Source: Nigrospora sphaerica
Taxonomy: Eukaryota > Ascomycota > Sordariomycetes > Amphisphaeriales > Apiosporaceae
Direction: 5' to 3'
Assembly: GCA_018287875.1 (NCBI GenBank)
Contig: JAGVVL010000015.1
Location: 930,001 to 994,000, forward strand
Length of the DNA stretch: 64,000 nt
The notes under the pieces are model-generated. The model saw only the letters and a program-made list of their open reading frames with translations. It made no database searches and was not told where the DNA came from. Both the position numbers and the translations under genes were made by a program. Below, in pieces: positions 45,499 to 57,730 of this stretch (position 1 is its first letter; each line of letters starts with the position of its first letter).

Positions 45499-46233
45499 AA
45501 ATTGTCCATGGGCAGGTGGCGGTCCAACAACACATCTCGGCGAGCCCACGCCCTTGCTCTGGGCAACAGTGGACGGACAGGCGGACAGGTATCCAGTCGT
45601 GGCTGAAGTTGGGCTGTAGAGCATGTCCCTTTCTGGCCTCCAGCTTCCTGTGGCGACAACCTCAAGGTCCGTGCGGACTCCAAATCTCACAGACAGATGA
45701 TACCGCAGTTCTACTGTGTAGGTCTGCAAGTACATACATCTTGTTCCGCTTGTATTATGTTTTCTTTTTTCCACCCCCGAAACAATCACCGAGAAAGGAC
45801 GGGACCGTCCATATCCCATCCCTCTCCTGCTAGTGGGTGCGTGCAGTTGCAAGTCGCCCCCTCTGCCACTCAAAGTCATCTTACCTCCAGTCGGTACGCG
45901 CCTTGTGCCGTTAGGTAAGGAAACTGTTGATCTGTGTGTAATTTGGTTGATAGGGTGGCACGCCTCGTCTGCCTCGACCTCACCACCTCTACGACAGCAA
46001 ACAAGCACCGAGCCATCTGCAACACCCAACTTTACCCCTTGGGTGCCGTCGCCGGTATATTCTATTCCACTTTTTTACGCCGTACCTGAAGGAAACTTTC
46101 TGCCGCATCATCAACGCCACCATCTCAAGGGACTGGCAAGGCCATAAGCACATTGGTCTCGCAAGTAGTCGATGGTCTCGTGCCACACACTCATCATTTT
46201 TACCCCCATCGCCACAGCGCAAAGGGTCCTACA
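44455..46233. promoter_or_regulatory. Shared divergent promoter region of RAD16 and RAD7
   Basis: 1.8 kb separates the two start codons. It holds a GA-repeat at 45463-45496 and C/T-rich stretches but no coding frame that looks real. Possible bidirectional control of the two partner genes is an inference. Confidence 0.5.
45463..45496 (+). repeat. GA dinucleotide microsatellite
   Basis: About 16 GA units with one interruption, roughly midway between the RAD16 and RAD7 starts. GA tracts in fungal promoters can keep nucleosomes away, but no function is shown here. Confidence 0.85.
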
Positions 46234-48288
46234 ATGTGAGTAAATCTTGCATTTCCTCTTCTATAGGCCTGATGCCCACTTTCTTGTTTCTTGCTGATTC
46301 TGACCGTCCCTGCAGGAGCAATCGCCAGACTAGAGCGGGTGGCCGTGCCATTCGCGGCCCGTACGTTGCCACAGAGTGCTCCCTCCTCGTGCGTCCTCTT
46401 CCACTAACTGATGTATAGTCGATCCGCGTTGACCGACTTCCTGGAAGTATGTTCTTATCCACGAGTCCTCTCGATAATCTGCATGACTGATCACAATACC
46501 TAGTCCCAAAACATCTCAGCTCGCCAGATTCGCGACGACGCAGAGTCCCGTCGCACGGCAGCTGAGGCAGCGAACCGCGCGTCTGCCAATCGCTCTGGTA
46601 GTGCGAACGGGGGCGAGAATGGACAGGCAGCTTCGAATGCGGTTGAGCACGTCAATGATGATGAAGAGCATGAAGAGGAAGATGCCGTGCTTGCTGTCGC
46701 CCTTGCTGCAACCAGAGCCCGTGAGCGTCGGCAGCGCCAGGCAGCCGCCGTTGCGAAGATCAAGAAGTCCAAGTCTTTCAAGAAGAGAAAGCGGGATGAC
46801 GACGCATCGGACTCGGACGACCTGGCCCGCGCTATTTTCCAGGAAAGGTCCGCACCGCTGCCCGGTCAGATGGAAAACTGCGCCATCTGCGACAAGCGAT
46901 TTACAGTCACACCTTACAGCCGGGCCGGTCCTGATGGAGGCCTTTTGTGCAATAAGTGCGGCAGGGAGCTTAAGAAGGACGATGGTACACCGAAGAAGAA
47001 GCCAAAGGCTGCTCCCAAGGGTAAGGGCAGACGACAAGTAGCAAGCCGCCACCTGGACGGCGTCACGGGCTGCAAAAGCTTGATGACCCTTTGCACCGAG
47101 ACCTTGTCAAGAAACATCCACCTTGCCGAGGACATTGCCGGGTATCTGCCTGAGAAGTTGATAGACGGGGTTGCCCGCCACCTCTCGAAACGCCGCATGC
47201 TGAACGCGGACAACCTCAATCTGTTCTTGCATCCCGGCCTCGAGAATGTCGCCATATACGACGCAGCCAAACTCAGCCCGGCAGACTTTATGGGAGTATT
47301 CCAGATGGCTCCCAACCTCCAATATTTCAAGGCCAAGAACGCCATCCAATTTCAAGACGAGGTACTCGACTATCTCGTCACTCGCAACATGAATTTGAAG
47401 AGCATCTACCTTCACGGTGCCAGCCTGCTTTCGGAGGAGTGCTGGCTCAAGTATCTCAAGGCCAAGGGCAAGCACCTCGAGAGCCTTCGGGTATATTACA
47501 CCGACAGACACGTGGGCGACGACATGATCGCAGCTCTGAAAGATTTGTGCCCGTCACTCAAACGCCTCAAGATCGCCCACAACCAAAAGGTGACGGACAA
47601 GGGCATTGAAAACCTTGCGGCGCCTCAGGGCCTCGAGCACCTTGGCATCCAGCTTGTCCACCCTACGTCAACTGAGCCGTACGTTGCGATGATCAAGGGC
47701 GTCGGCAAAAGCCTGCAAACTCTGTCTCTAACCGGCCCGAGTCTGGAAGACTTGGATGACCGCGTCCTCGACGCTATCCATGAGGAGTGTCGGTCACTCA
47801 CCAAGTTGCGCATCACCGACAGCCAGGTCATGACGGACGCAGGGTTTGTCCGACTGTTCAAGGACTGGGCCAACAAGCCGCTGCGATTTGTCGATTTCGA
47901 GAAATGTCGACACATGGATTCGGCCAACCCCCGCGAGAACGCCCATCTTGTGGGTTTCTGCTCGGGCGCCTTCCGCGCTCTTATGGCCCATTCCGGCAAG
48001 TTTTTGGTGCATGTCAACGTACACGCTTGCCGCCACATCAAGGCCGACGCCTTTGAGGACGTCTTCTCCGAGACCAAAGTCTACCCTGCACTCCAGTATC
48101 TCGAGATCAGCTTCTGCGAGGAGGTCACCGACTTTATTGTCGGCTCCATCTTCAGGAGCTGCCCCAACCTCAAGAAGCTGAACGTGTTTGGCTGCATGAA
48201 GCTGAGGGACGTCCGCGTGCCCAAGGGCAAGATTCTCGTCGGCATGCCCAATGCCATGGGTATGGAGATTGAGGGTAACGATGATTAG
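46234..48288 (+). CDS. RAD7: Leucine-rich-repeat DNA repair protein Rad7
   Basis: Four exons (46234-46235, 46316-46360, 46419-46446, 46504-48288) encode 619 residues. The start codon itself is split: AT, intron GTGAGT...CTGCAG, then G, giving MSNRQTRAGGRAIRGPRSAL, which fits the conserved Rad7 N-terminus; SQNISARQIRDDAE follows in exon 4. A basic/acidic linker precedes a zinc-knuckle-like CX2C...CX2C (Cys 151, 154, 174, 177: CAICDKRF and CNKCGREL). The rest is a leucine-rich repeat domain with AMN1-like repeats (DEVLDYLVTRNMNLKSIYLH, LKRLKIAHNQKVTDKGIENL, LQYLEISFCEEVTDFIVGSI). Rad7 forms a damage-sensing ubiquitin-ligase complex with Rad16 and Elc1/Cul3 in yeast. Without the two-base exon no upstream in-frame ATG was found; an alternative is a later Met. 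Confidence 0.9.
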
Positions 48289-48696
48289 CTTGATCGGCTC
48301 ATGGGGGCAGTTTGGCCATCGGGGACGACGCCGAGTTACCCATCCGAGATCTGGACTGTTGCATGGATGGGGTACTCAGTGATTCACGTTTTACGGGTCT
48401 TGAGCGTTAGCTTTTGCACTGCGATGGGGGTCATGTTTCTTTCTACGTACTACCAGGTACCCAGGGGTTTTGCATGTTTTGTAGTATTGGCGCAATTCGT
48501 GTCTGCGCCGGCATGCGCTCGCATGTCAAAGTATTCCACGTTTGCTGTAGAGGGAAATGCCCTTGACATATGTATACATGTTTGCAGCGGACCTTCAAGT
48601 GATTGAATTTGTAAGAGGCCTCTGCCCAGCGTTCAATACCCTCACCCACAGGCCCAATATGCGTAAGAGGGCAGTGGCAAGCATGGCCGACAAGGC
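48289..48696. other. Convergent 3' flanks of RAD7 and TFC1
   Basis: About 400 bases between two stop codons. No gene is seen. Confidence 0.5.
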
Positions 48697-50719
48697 TCAC
48701 ATCTCATCATCCGAATCGTTCCCCACGGCTGGCCCTGAAAGCCCCTGCTCGCCGCCAAGCATGGTCGTCTCGTCAGCGTCGTCGCCTTCGGCGTCGCCGT
48801 CGTCCTCGCCGCTCCCGCTAAGGTCGCTGTCCAGGATATGGGCCCAGGCATCGTCAGGGAAGTCGGGACCGCGGGCGGTGTTGGCTCCCTTGTCGCTCTC
48901 GTCCGCATCGGCGGTTGCTCCATGAGCCAGCCTTGCCTTTGTCTTTTGCCGTCTCCGTTGGCCACCTTCACCGAAGCCCAACGCGGCGTAAGGGTTGGAA
49001 TACTGGCTGAGCGGGCGATGTCTGTATCGAAGGCCTTCGAGTCCGCTGACGTCCTCCAGTCCGTAAAGCAGGGTGTGCACCGTCAGGGCTGAGCGGCCGT
49101 TGGGCCCCAGCACGTCGGGGTACTCGTTGAGTTTGGCGACCAAGTCGGACGTGTAGAAGAGTCCCTTTTTCTTCGGGTTGTCGGTCTCTTGGCCGTACCG
49201 ACCCGCTCTAATGGCGATCATCTTGGCTTTCATGAAAGCCTTGACTTTGGCCCAAAAGCCCGGCGGCCAAAACCCGCCGTCGTTAATGTCACATTCGGGA
49301 AGAAGAGGCGCCTTCTCGATCATCTGGGCCAAGACAGGATCCGTGATGTCGCAGATCTGCCAGAATTTTCCATTGGTGCAGTAACTTTCGCCATCCCAGA
49401 TGTGGCTGGTAGGGAGCTCCTTATCAGTCAGGGCCTTGGCCTGGCCGTTTGAGATCTTGCTCAGTTTGGGCAATTTATGCAGCTTGAAGGCGAGTGTCTG
49501 GAAGTGACGATACTTGGCGTCACTCCGTGGGTCTATGCCGTACTTGATGACAGCGTCCCGCCACGGCCCACCCTTGAATTGGTACCCGTACGTGGCGATG
49601 GCAATCTTCATGTGAGTATCGGCAGTGATAGGGCCAACCCTGTTAATCAGAGCGCGACGCGTCCATATTGGGCGTTCGTCCAAGGCTTCCTTCACCCTGG
49701 ACAGAAGATCCTTGGAGATTTGCTCCAGATGAGGAGCCATGGGCTGGAGCGGCGCCTCCGGTACAGGGTGATGGTCGTAGGGGATATAGTGCCCATAGTT
49801 GACTTTCTTTCTGTTGATGTTCACGATTATAGGCTTACCGTTCTCATCGAGGCCTTCGGCACGCACAAACGGGTTCTGGTCGTAGAAGTAGTTGAAGGGA
49901 ACCACCTTGTCCGTGAAATGTGGTGGTGGTAAAATTTCCTGGCCGGGGCCGGTGTCGAGATTTGTGTCGAATTTAAAATCGCGAAGTTTGGATACTTGAT
50001 TTGGTAGCCTGTCAGGGAGGTGCCTGTGTGAAGTGAGAAGACGGGAAACAGCTCACCCTGCATTGGCATCAGATGCTCGGCTATGTTCTGTATGGTAGGG
50101 AAACCCTCGACAGCGAACTGGAAGTCGGCCAGGCCGCGATATCGGTGGCTTTCCTTGACAGATCCCACCGCCTCGGCCTCGTAGTTTCCCACGTTATCCC
50201 GGAGTTTGCGCAGAAGAGACGCCGGCTTGTCTTGTCGGCCGACTGAATAGACCTGAGAAGAGGACGTAGTTTTCTGTTCTGCTTCAGTCAGGCCGAGATC
50301 GCCAGAAAAGGGCTCGTGGCTTCCACGTTTTCTTTTGCGGCCTGTTCGCTTTGGAACCGTGATCTTGAGCACGATATTGTTCGACGCAGCAGCATGGGAC
50401 ATGATGGGCTTCGCCATCAGCGCATCCGGCCGCAGCCACATAGGCAGCATAGGGCGCGGGACCTCGCCATTAAATAGCTATGCGGCGCCGCCGTCAGTTT
50501 CGCCTATACAGCTTCACGACAAGAATATGTCAGATACAAAGGACACACCTTTTGGAAATCGGGGTTCGGACCAAACGACTTTATGCCTTTGTCCAGATTT
50601 TTGATGACACACGGATGCTCGATGGCGATAACGGGTCTCGGCGGGATTTCGAAAACAGGCGCGGCATCTTTGGCTTGCTTGCGGGCTCGGCCGGAATACA
50701 GGTCTTCAAGGCCGAGCAT
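48697..50719 (-). CDS. TFC1: TFIIIC subunit tau95 / transcription factor IIIC subunit 5
   Basis: Three exons (50719-50549, 50477-50057, 49994-48697) encode 629 residues. As part of TFIIIC tauA it contacts the A-box region of tRNA genes and recruits TFIIIB. Family blocks in order: APVFEIPPRPVIAIEHPCVI, KNLDKGIKSFGPNPDFQK, LPMWLRPDALMAKPI, IVLKITVPKRTGRKRKRG, then after intron 2 SKLRDFKFDTNLDTGPGQE and VVPFNYFYDQNP. The middle holds the winged-helix-like region (ERPIWTRRALINRV, YGYQFKGGPWRDAVIKYGID) and the C-terminus is acidic (DSDLSGSGEDDGDAEGDD). Intron 1 is GTGTGT...CATAG. Intron 2 uses the acceptor ATCAAG, chosen because it alone keeps MPMQ-VSKLRDFKF in frame. The start Met (MLGLEDLYSGRA) is the only in-frame ATG before the conserved block. 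Confidence 0.9.
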
Positions 50720-53700
50720 CCTGAAGCGGTGACCGTCCACGACGGATAGAAGCGCTGTGCACGTGTTGGCGATCGATCAAGTTACGCTTCCAGCGGGATG
50801 TGGCTTTGAGCCCAGGGTACATGTGGTTCCCCAACAATGCACGCCGTGTTGTTGCCGTTCAAAGCATGGAAGTGTTGGTAATAGTCAGAACCGAGTTGGC
50901 AAGCTTGTGGTTGGCTGCAATCTTGACGTCCAACTGCTGCCAATTCCAGCGTGGATCAAGCGCTTTAGACGGCGAAATGGGCGCCGGCCACGCAAGGGAT
51001 TTACCTCAAAGGTACTTGAAGCACGATATATTATCACGGACGGAGTTGGGTTTCACAGCCCGCTAGATCCCATAGCGGCGTAGGCGAGAGCGCTCCAGAT
51101 TTTGGCTGTACCTAAGATGATGTCGGAAGCGTGATGGAGCGGTTGCAGCGCCGTTTGGGCTGTTTATGCCAAACTCATTCAGCTGGTAGCAGCTGCCAGG
51201 CCAGCAACGGGTGGTGGGTGGATTATGTAAGCATCAGGAGGAGGGAGGCCACCCCGTTCGTTATTACCTCCGCACAAACAAGAGACGGAGATTGCAAGGG
51301 TGAGCACGATGGTGTCCTCTCATAAGCAGCACCGTGTTCGTAGATTGTGTCAAGCGGCCCAAACTCTACACCTATGCAGACCCCGATGTACCCGATTGTA
51401 CGATGCAAACCTTGAGAGCCACGGCGATGTTCAATGCCAACTGTTTTGTTTGCTGCTGAAGACCAACTTCGGACGCCGACCCTGCGGACGGCGTGTAGGG
51501 AGACTCAGCGAGACCAACGGATCGGACTCATACCCCTGCAGATATGCCACCAGATGACTGTGCTTGGCGATGCCCGTGGGATATGGTGAAAAGGGATAGG
51601 CCGCTGGAAGGCCGATCCGCCGAACCTGTCTCGCGCGCAAGCCGAGCCCTGCTGGCCATGATGGGAGGAGGTTTGAGTTTTTCTCGCCGGTTCCTTGTCA
51701 ACCTTGGGTTTTCTAGTTGTTTGTCTGCGCAGCCGATCCTATCAGATGCGACGGCGTCGTCAGGTAATCGTTGACGCATTTTGGATGAGCCAAAAGTGGG
51801 CATGACATAGCCCGACCCTCTGGCCTCTCGCACTGCCCCTTCTGGCCCCGACGCCCAGTGAGACCATCCCGTTTGATAGCGTCTGACTGTAGCGCTCCCA
51901 GAGCTGTGTCCCAGCTCGACACAAGCGTGCAAGGAAATGCCCTGGAATCTGCCCGTCTGGTGCCTTCTACCCAATCAATAGCCGTGGCACGGCGGCCAAG
52001 ATTGGACTGGTTCGGACCGGAAGCTGGCTCCTAGAGTGACCTCGTTCCTTCTTGTCATCCTCGTCCTCCGTATGTGCAACTAGGTGAGGTATGTATCTAA
52101 GCCCATGATGCGCGGTGGAGGGCTAAGGATGGGCACATGAGCAGTCATCACCGTGTGCTTGGGCCACTTGGAGCCAACCTACGCCAGTAACACGGCGGAC
52201 GTATCGAGTCGAGGGGACGGGAGGGGGTGGATGGTACTGGGTTTCCTTTTTTTGGTTGTTTCCCAGGGCTGTTAGACCAGCGTGCTCGGATCGGATTGGG
52301 CGTCGACGAACTGGACTTCCTGGGCTGGGTTCTACTACTTCTCATTCAGGGCCTCCCCCGCAACCAATGTTGTGCCCAGGCACCGAATCCTGACAGCGAA
52401 AGGGAGGGCTGCCAATCAATTTATTCGGTAAGGGTCAACTTCACTTCCCACCAGCTTGCTCTTAAACGCGTGAGCCCGAGCCTGAGCCTGGCTTTGACCG
52501 CCGCACGGCAAACTCGAAGTACGTAAGGTACCTACCTACCTCCTAATCCATTCCGGCCTGAAGGTAGGCGGTTCCTAGCTGTGGCGCGTCAAGCTGTGTA
52601 CCCCCATCCTACGGGATTGGCGTGGCATTTGTGCTGTCTCCTCTGGACAGCCTGAGAGTTCCGAGCCGACAAAATGGATGGCCGACCCACCGCCCGACAG
52701 ACAGACAGTAGACTGGGCGAGAAGCTGGTGTCCAGACAGGCCCTCGCCCTTACTGGGCTGGAGGATAGGAGCTCTGGCTGATGGCCATCTTGCGTGTCGT
52801 GCGTTGGTCCGGTCTTGAAGACGTACCTGGTCGGAAAAGGCACGTCGTCGGTAGCTGTCGAGCAACAGGCCATCCAATCCGGTTGGAATTCGTCCATACG
52901 TACTTGGAGTGCATCGTATTTCTGTAGTTTTATTTATATCCGTCCATGGCTACCTCTTGGTATGATTATTCACGGACCCCCCGCCGGCAAAACGGAAGCA
53001 CGGGTGCCAGCCAGCCTCGTTCTGGATAAGGCAAGTATGTATGTAGCAGGCACCGCTTCTAACCCTTCCGGTGTTCAGCATCCCGCCTGCCCGTTCCCCT
53101 GGATGGATCGCCGACTGCATCAATTTCTCCACACCACATCCCAGAGACCCAGACCTTGAACCTAACCTCATCTCCCCAGCCGACACGATTCGATTCGACC
53201 CGCGACTCGACTCGAGAGCTGTCTGCCGCGTTGTCAAATGGTCGCGCTCGCTGCTCCTCTCCAACTCTCCTCTGTGACGGTAGTCCAGCTTCTGCTCCCG
53301 CCCCTTCTACCAGCTTGACCCCGGTCTGACCTGCCCGACTTGACTGCCGGCCGTGTCGCCCCCCCCCTTGTGTGCGTCCCACTCCGAAAGCGTGCCTCTC
53401 TATTACTGCTCCTGTTGCCGCTGCTGCTACTTGCTGCTGCTGCTGCTACTACTACTGCCACTACCACCACGGTCGGCGGAGACGATTTGCCATTGAACCG
53501 GAGTGCAGCAGCCCTGCCGCATCTCGAAGCCCATCATCACCCCCTTCCCCCGTTCTAGCCTCCCCAACGCGCACCCTGGCGCCAGCTGCGTGATCCGGCA
53601 TCTCACGGCGTCGCTCCAGTGCCGTACCCGCACCCTCTACGCCGCTCTCGCCTCGTCGTCTGCGAGTAATAGCTTTCTAACCCAACCACTCGAGCTCCCA

Positions 53701-53765
53701 CCCCCATACTCACCACCGTTGCCTACGCGTCGTCATTCGGCAAGCCGCACCCATTCGCCCGGCCC
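50720..53765. other. Divergent intergenic region between TFC1 and RTS1
   Basis: 3 kb without an accepted gene. The last several hundred bases (from about 53,050) are C/T-rich and contain a CTG/CTA repeat tract at 53427-53475, probably a long leader of RTS1 with several short upstream frames. The rest shows nothing recognisable. Confidence 0.5.
53427..53475 (+). repeat. Trinucleotide tract (CTG, CTA, CCA units)
   Basis: CTGCTGCTACTTGCTGCTG continuing into CTACTACTACTGCCACTACC lies about 300 bases upstream of the RTS1 start, within the presumed leader or promoter. Confidence 0.75.
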
Positions 53766-55908
53766 ATGATGAGGCGTCTCAGCCAAAGAGTGGTAAGTCA
53801 CCTCTCCGAGAATGTATCGTGCCGATTCCTGCGTCCCCTCGACCCTATGCATCCCGCGTGTTTCGCCTGCTGACGGCGAACATCGCTCTTCAGTTGTCGC
53901 GAGGCAAGGGGGACAAGGACAATAAGTCATCCAAGAAGAATAAGGACTCCAAAGATGGCACTGCGTCGCCCTCGGGAAGCAATAGGGAAACCCAGTCGCC
54001 CACACTGACGCCGACGTCTTCCACCTCGACCCTGAACGACATTCGCAACAAGCCGCTCCCGCCTAACAACGCTGCCACGTCGCCGGGCGCCCAGGGCCAG
54101 CAGGCCGGCCAGGGTGACACCTTCGGCACACCGTCGCCCAACGGTTCTGCCACACCCCGACAGGGCAACCCGCCGACTGTCGTCATCAGCCCCAGCGCGC
54201 CCGTAAGTACTGATGCACACCAGGAAACATGGCTCTGCCCGTACTGACACACGGCTCGCTAGCATGTCCCGCCCCCGGGTGCCGCCGAGACGATGCCTCA
54301 CGATCTTGCCCCGCCCAAGGCCGGGCAGAAGTCTAACATGTTTGATCGGTTGCAGCAGACGCCTCGAGATGTCCCCGAAGGCCTCCGTACCCCCAAGAGA
54401 CAGCACTCGTCCCGCTTCGACATCTCCCCGCAGCGCGAACTGGAGAAGTTGCCCGGCTTCCACGAAGTGCCCCCCAACCGCCGCCAGGAGCTCTTTATGC
54501 AGAAGATCGACCAGTGCAACGTCATTTTCGATTTTAACGACGCCAGCGCCGACATGAAGTCTAAGGAGATCAAACGCCTGGCGCTGCATGAGCTGCTCGA
54601 CTACGTGGCCAACAACCGCCAGGTCATCACGGAGCCCATGTACCCCCGCGTCGTCGAGATGTTCGCCAAGAATCTCTTCCGGCCCATTCCCCCTCCCATG
54701 AACCCTCAGGGGGAAGCCTTCGACCCCGAGGAGGACGAGCCCGTTCTCGAGGTTGCTTGGCCCCATATCCAGGTCGTCTACGAGTTCTTCTTGCGATTCA
54801 TCGAGAGCCAGGACTTCAACACCAACATCGCCAAGGCCTACATCGACCATAGTTTTGTCCTGCAGCTGCTGGAACTTTTCGACTCGGAAGACCCTCGCGA
54901 AAGAGACTTTTTGAAGACGACGCTGCACCGCATCTACGGCAAGTTTCTGAACCTGCGGTCGTTCATTCGGCGGTCCATCAACAACGTCTTCTTCCAATTC
55001 ATCTACGAAACCGAGCGGTTCAATGGCATCGCCGAGCTGCTCGAGATTCTGGGCTCCATCATCAACGGATTTGCGCTGCCCCTCAAGGAGGAGCACAAGC
55101 TGTTCCTGACAAGGGTCCTGCTCCCCCTGCATAAGGTCAAGAGCCTCAGCATGTACCACCCACAACTGGCCTATTGTATCGTGCAGTTCCTGGAGAAAGA
55201 TGCGTCCTTGACGGAAGAGGTCGTTCTTGGCCTCCTCCGGTACTGGCCGAAGGTCAACAGTACCAAGGAGGTCATGTTCCTTAACGAGGTTGAGGACATT
55301 TTCGAGGTCATGGACCCGGCCGAGTTTGCCAAGGTTCAAGAACCCCTTTTCCACCAGCTCGCCAAGTCGGTGGCGAGCCCTCACTTCCAGGTAGCCGAGC
55401 GCGCGCTCTACTTCTGGAACAACGAGTACTTCTGTAACCTCGTAAGCGACAATGTCGAAATTATCCTGCCTATCATGTTCGCCCCGCTCTACGAGAACTC
55501 GAAAGGCCATTGGAACCGGTAAGCAGTGTCTCCCCCCCAGGCCGGGGACCCCGCAGCGCGCGCGCGCGCATGCTAACGGAGTCCAGGACGATCCATGGCA
55601 TGGTGTACAACGCCATGAAGTTATTTATGGAGATCAACCCTCAGCTGTTTGACGACTGCTCGCACGAATACACGGAGCAGCAGAACAGCGCGCCGGCCAG
55701 AGAGGCGATGCGAGAGCAAAAGTGGACTGCTCTCAAAGACCAAGCCAGTAAGAGGAAACCCTCGAATGGTATCTCTGAGATTGACCCGCAGAGTGAGGAC
55801 AACCAGAAACGACTTGACTCGTTGAATCTCGATGGTGATAGGAGAGACCGTCGCCCAGCTGCCCACGAACGGCAGAACTCGGTAGGCTCATCCAGAAGCC
55901 AGCGATGA
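53766..55908 (+). CDS. RTS1: PP2A regulatory subunit B56 (B')
   Basis: Four exons (53766-53792, 53894-54202, 54263-55518, 55587-55908) encode 637 residues. B56 subunits choose substrates and location for protein phosphatase 2A; in fungi (yeast Rts1, Aspergillus ParA) they act in septation, stress and cell-cycle control. Residues 1-165 are a Ser/Pro/Asn-rich disordered region ([16 protein letters not shown] lysine stretch early on). The HEAT-like B56 core begins around residue 165 and contains [100 protein letters not shown] and [16 protein letters not shown]. The tail is charged and ends SVGSSRSQR. The third intron (55519-55586) holds a CG-dinucleotide run and joins GHWNR to [15 protein letters not shown], as in all members. 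Exon 1 codes only nine residues (MMRRLSQRV). Confidence 0.94.
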
Positions 55909-56907
55909 TGTCGGTGTTACTTGGGTCAACTTCTTCGCATACCTCACCCTCTTCTTTCTTCACTCATGATAGACCTTCTTAAGCGAGTATAAGCTGGTTA
56001 TGACGCGGGTCCAACGAAGCTCGAAAACTTTCAACTTGTCGATCGAAATACCGTCCTTGCGCGCCGTCTTTTTGGCCCGCTCTTTGCAATCGATGCTACC
56101 CCACGTCTGCTACAAACTTTGAGTGGTTAACCAGTGGCTTTTTCCCATGCAGAACGCAGCTCCGGTTTTGATTGACGACGAGGCTGGCAACGGCGGCAGC
56201 TCAAGATCTACTCGTTGTCATGCCCCCTTGCCCACAGCCATCGCAGCCTAGGGCTGACCTAAGGACTTGTCAGCTACGATGTCAGCCTGGAATGGCTGCC
56301 GGTAACGGCACTGGTGTCTTTAGCCCCCCGCTGGGGTCCCATCGGCCCGGCGCCAATTTCTCCTAGACGCGACAATTAACAGCTCGGTACTGAACGTGGA
56401 ACCTCGGGGATACGTGCCAGCCGCGGGGTTGAGCTGGCGTTCCAGAGCGTGGCCGACGCCATCAACACCCGTTTCTTCTCACCAGCACGCTGCAACCTCT
56501 ACGTTGGTGCAACAACCCTCGGCTAGTTTTCACAATGGGTTTAAGACAGGCAGGCGAAAAGGATACTCTGGAGGGGCTATGTTCAGGCCTGGTTGAACGG
56601 GGGGGGGCAAAGGAGGCTGCTGATCTGATGAAGAAAGATACGCTTGGAGCCAATTGTGGGTCGAACAGCTGATCCTGTCGGGCGTTATAGGAAGAGTAGG
56701 GGACGAACAATGAGCACATCTTGATTTCCTCCAGGCTTCGCGGACTCTGGCGTCGAGGGAGGGGTCCGTCGGGCCTACTTTGTCCGGCAGCTGCGGCTGC
56801 CAAATCCCACCTTACACTCTCAATCTCCATGACGCGACATATCTTGACAAGCAACTAGTACATCGGATCACAGGGGCCTGGGGCCAGAGCTTGGGCAGCT
56901 TGTCGCG
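55909..56907. other. Intergenic 3' of RTS1; no supported gene
   Basis: 1 kb without convincing coding sequence. A G-run lies at 56601-56608. Confidence 0.45.
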
Positions 56908-57730
56908 TCACCCTCGCGGCCCTCCCTGATGGGATGCGAACAGCTCGTAGAGTTGTGGCGCTTCGAGTTTGGGATGCGACGGCCACGCCGCCGTCTCAAC
57001 CGGAGGCCCGTGGGCATTGTCACTATCGGGGTAGCCGCGGGCGCGCTGGTCAGCATCATAGTAGCCATCACTCAGAGCTCCTGGATGCTGCTGGGCTCCC
57101 CCCCTCGCCGTTTGCGCCGGCGGGCCAGGAAAATTCCCAGCAAGGTGGCGAGGATGGCGAAAGCGGCGACACCACCTACTACGGCCCCCAATATGGTATC
57201 AGTATGATGGGGAGAGCTTCCAGGGGCGTTCTTTGGCAGGTTGGTCGAGGTCGAGACCGACGGCTCATCACCGCCCTGCCAGAAAAACCGACAGGCTCCG
57301 AGGAGAAAAGCTCTTTGATCTCAGCGCTTCCCCACTTCACCAAGGACAGCCCATCTTGGGCATTCCAGTCATGGATTATCTGGGGCGATGTATAGTCTGC
57401 CGTTCCGGCGGCGTCATATCTATTTTTCCAAGTCAGATGGGTATGGCTGAGAATGCCCAGGCCCTGCTTCCACGGATACGGTCTCAAGAGCAAGCCCACG
57501 ATGCCAAACGCGTCATTGGTGCCGCTCACGCCGAGCATCTACGATTTGCCAACACGAACGTACACGTGAGAGCCCCGGGGGAAAGGGGTTTGAAAAAGAA
57601 GAAGCTTAGGTAGCGAAAGCACGAAGATTTCGTCCGAGAACGAGTTGGCGCCGTCGGTCTCACGGCCGTAGATGAAACTGCGTGGTCGACACCGGTCCGG
57701 TTTGCCCGGGGGAACACACACGGAAAAAGA
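56908..57730 (-). pseudogene. Relic of a kelch-repeat membrane protein gene
   Basis: Conserved pieces of the fungal kelch-repeat/single-pass protein family occur in the right order but in different frames: FIYGRETDGANSFSDEIFVL (about 57690-57630), TCTFVLANRRCS and MLGVSGTNDAFGIVG, LRPYPWKQGLGILSHTHLTW then NRYDAAGTADYTSPQIIHDW, then a C-terminal transmembrane span (DTILGAVVGGVAAFAILATL followed by RRRKRR, about 57200-57110) and a Tyr/Pro-rich tail with SDGYYDADQRARGY and LYELFASHQ. Frame changes occur near 57545, between 57240 and 57200, and near 57095. The N-terminal signal peptide and first kelch repeats are not recognisable upstream of 57730, so the gene is both truncated and shifted. Confidence 0.6.

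Noticed and set aside
53927..55510. 527-codon open frame on the minus strand
   Set aside because: It is the antisense shadow of the RTS1 exon. GC-rich codon bias keeps the opposite frame open, and the residues (Val, Leu, Asp, His-rich) show no domain.
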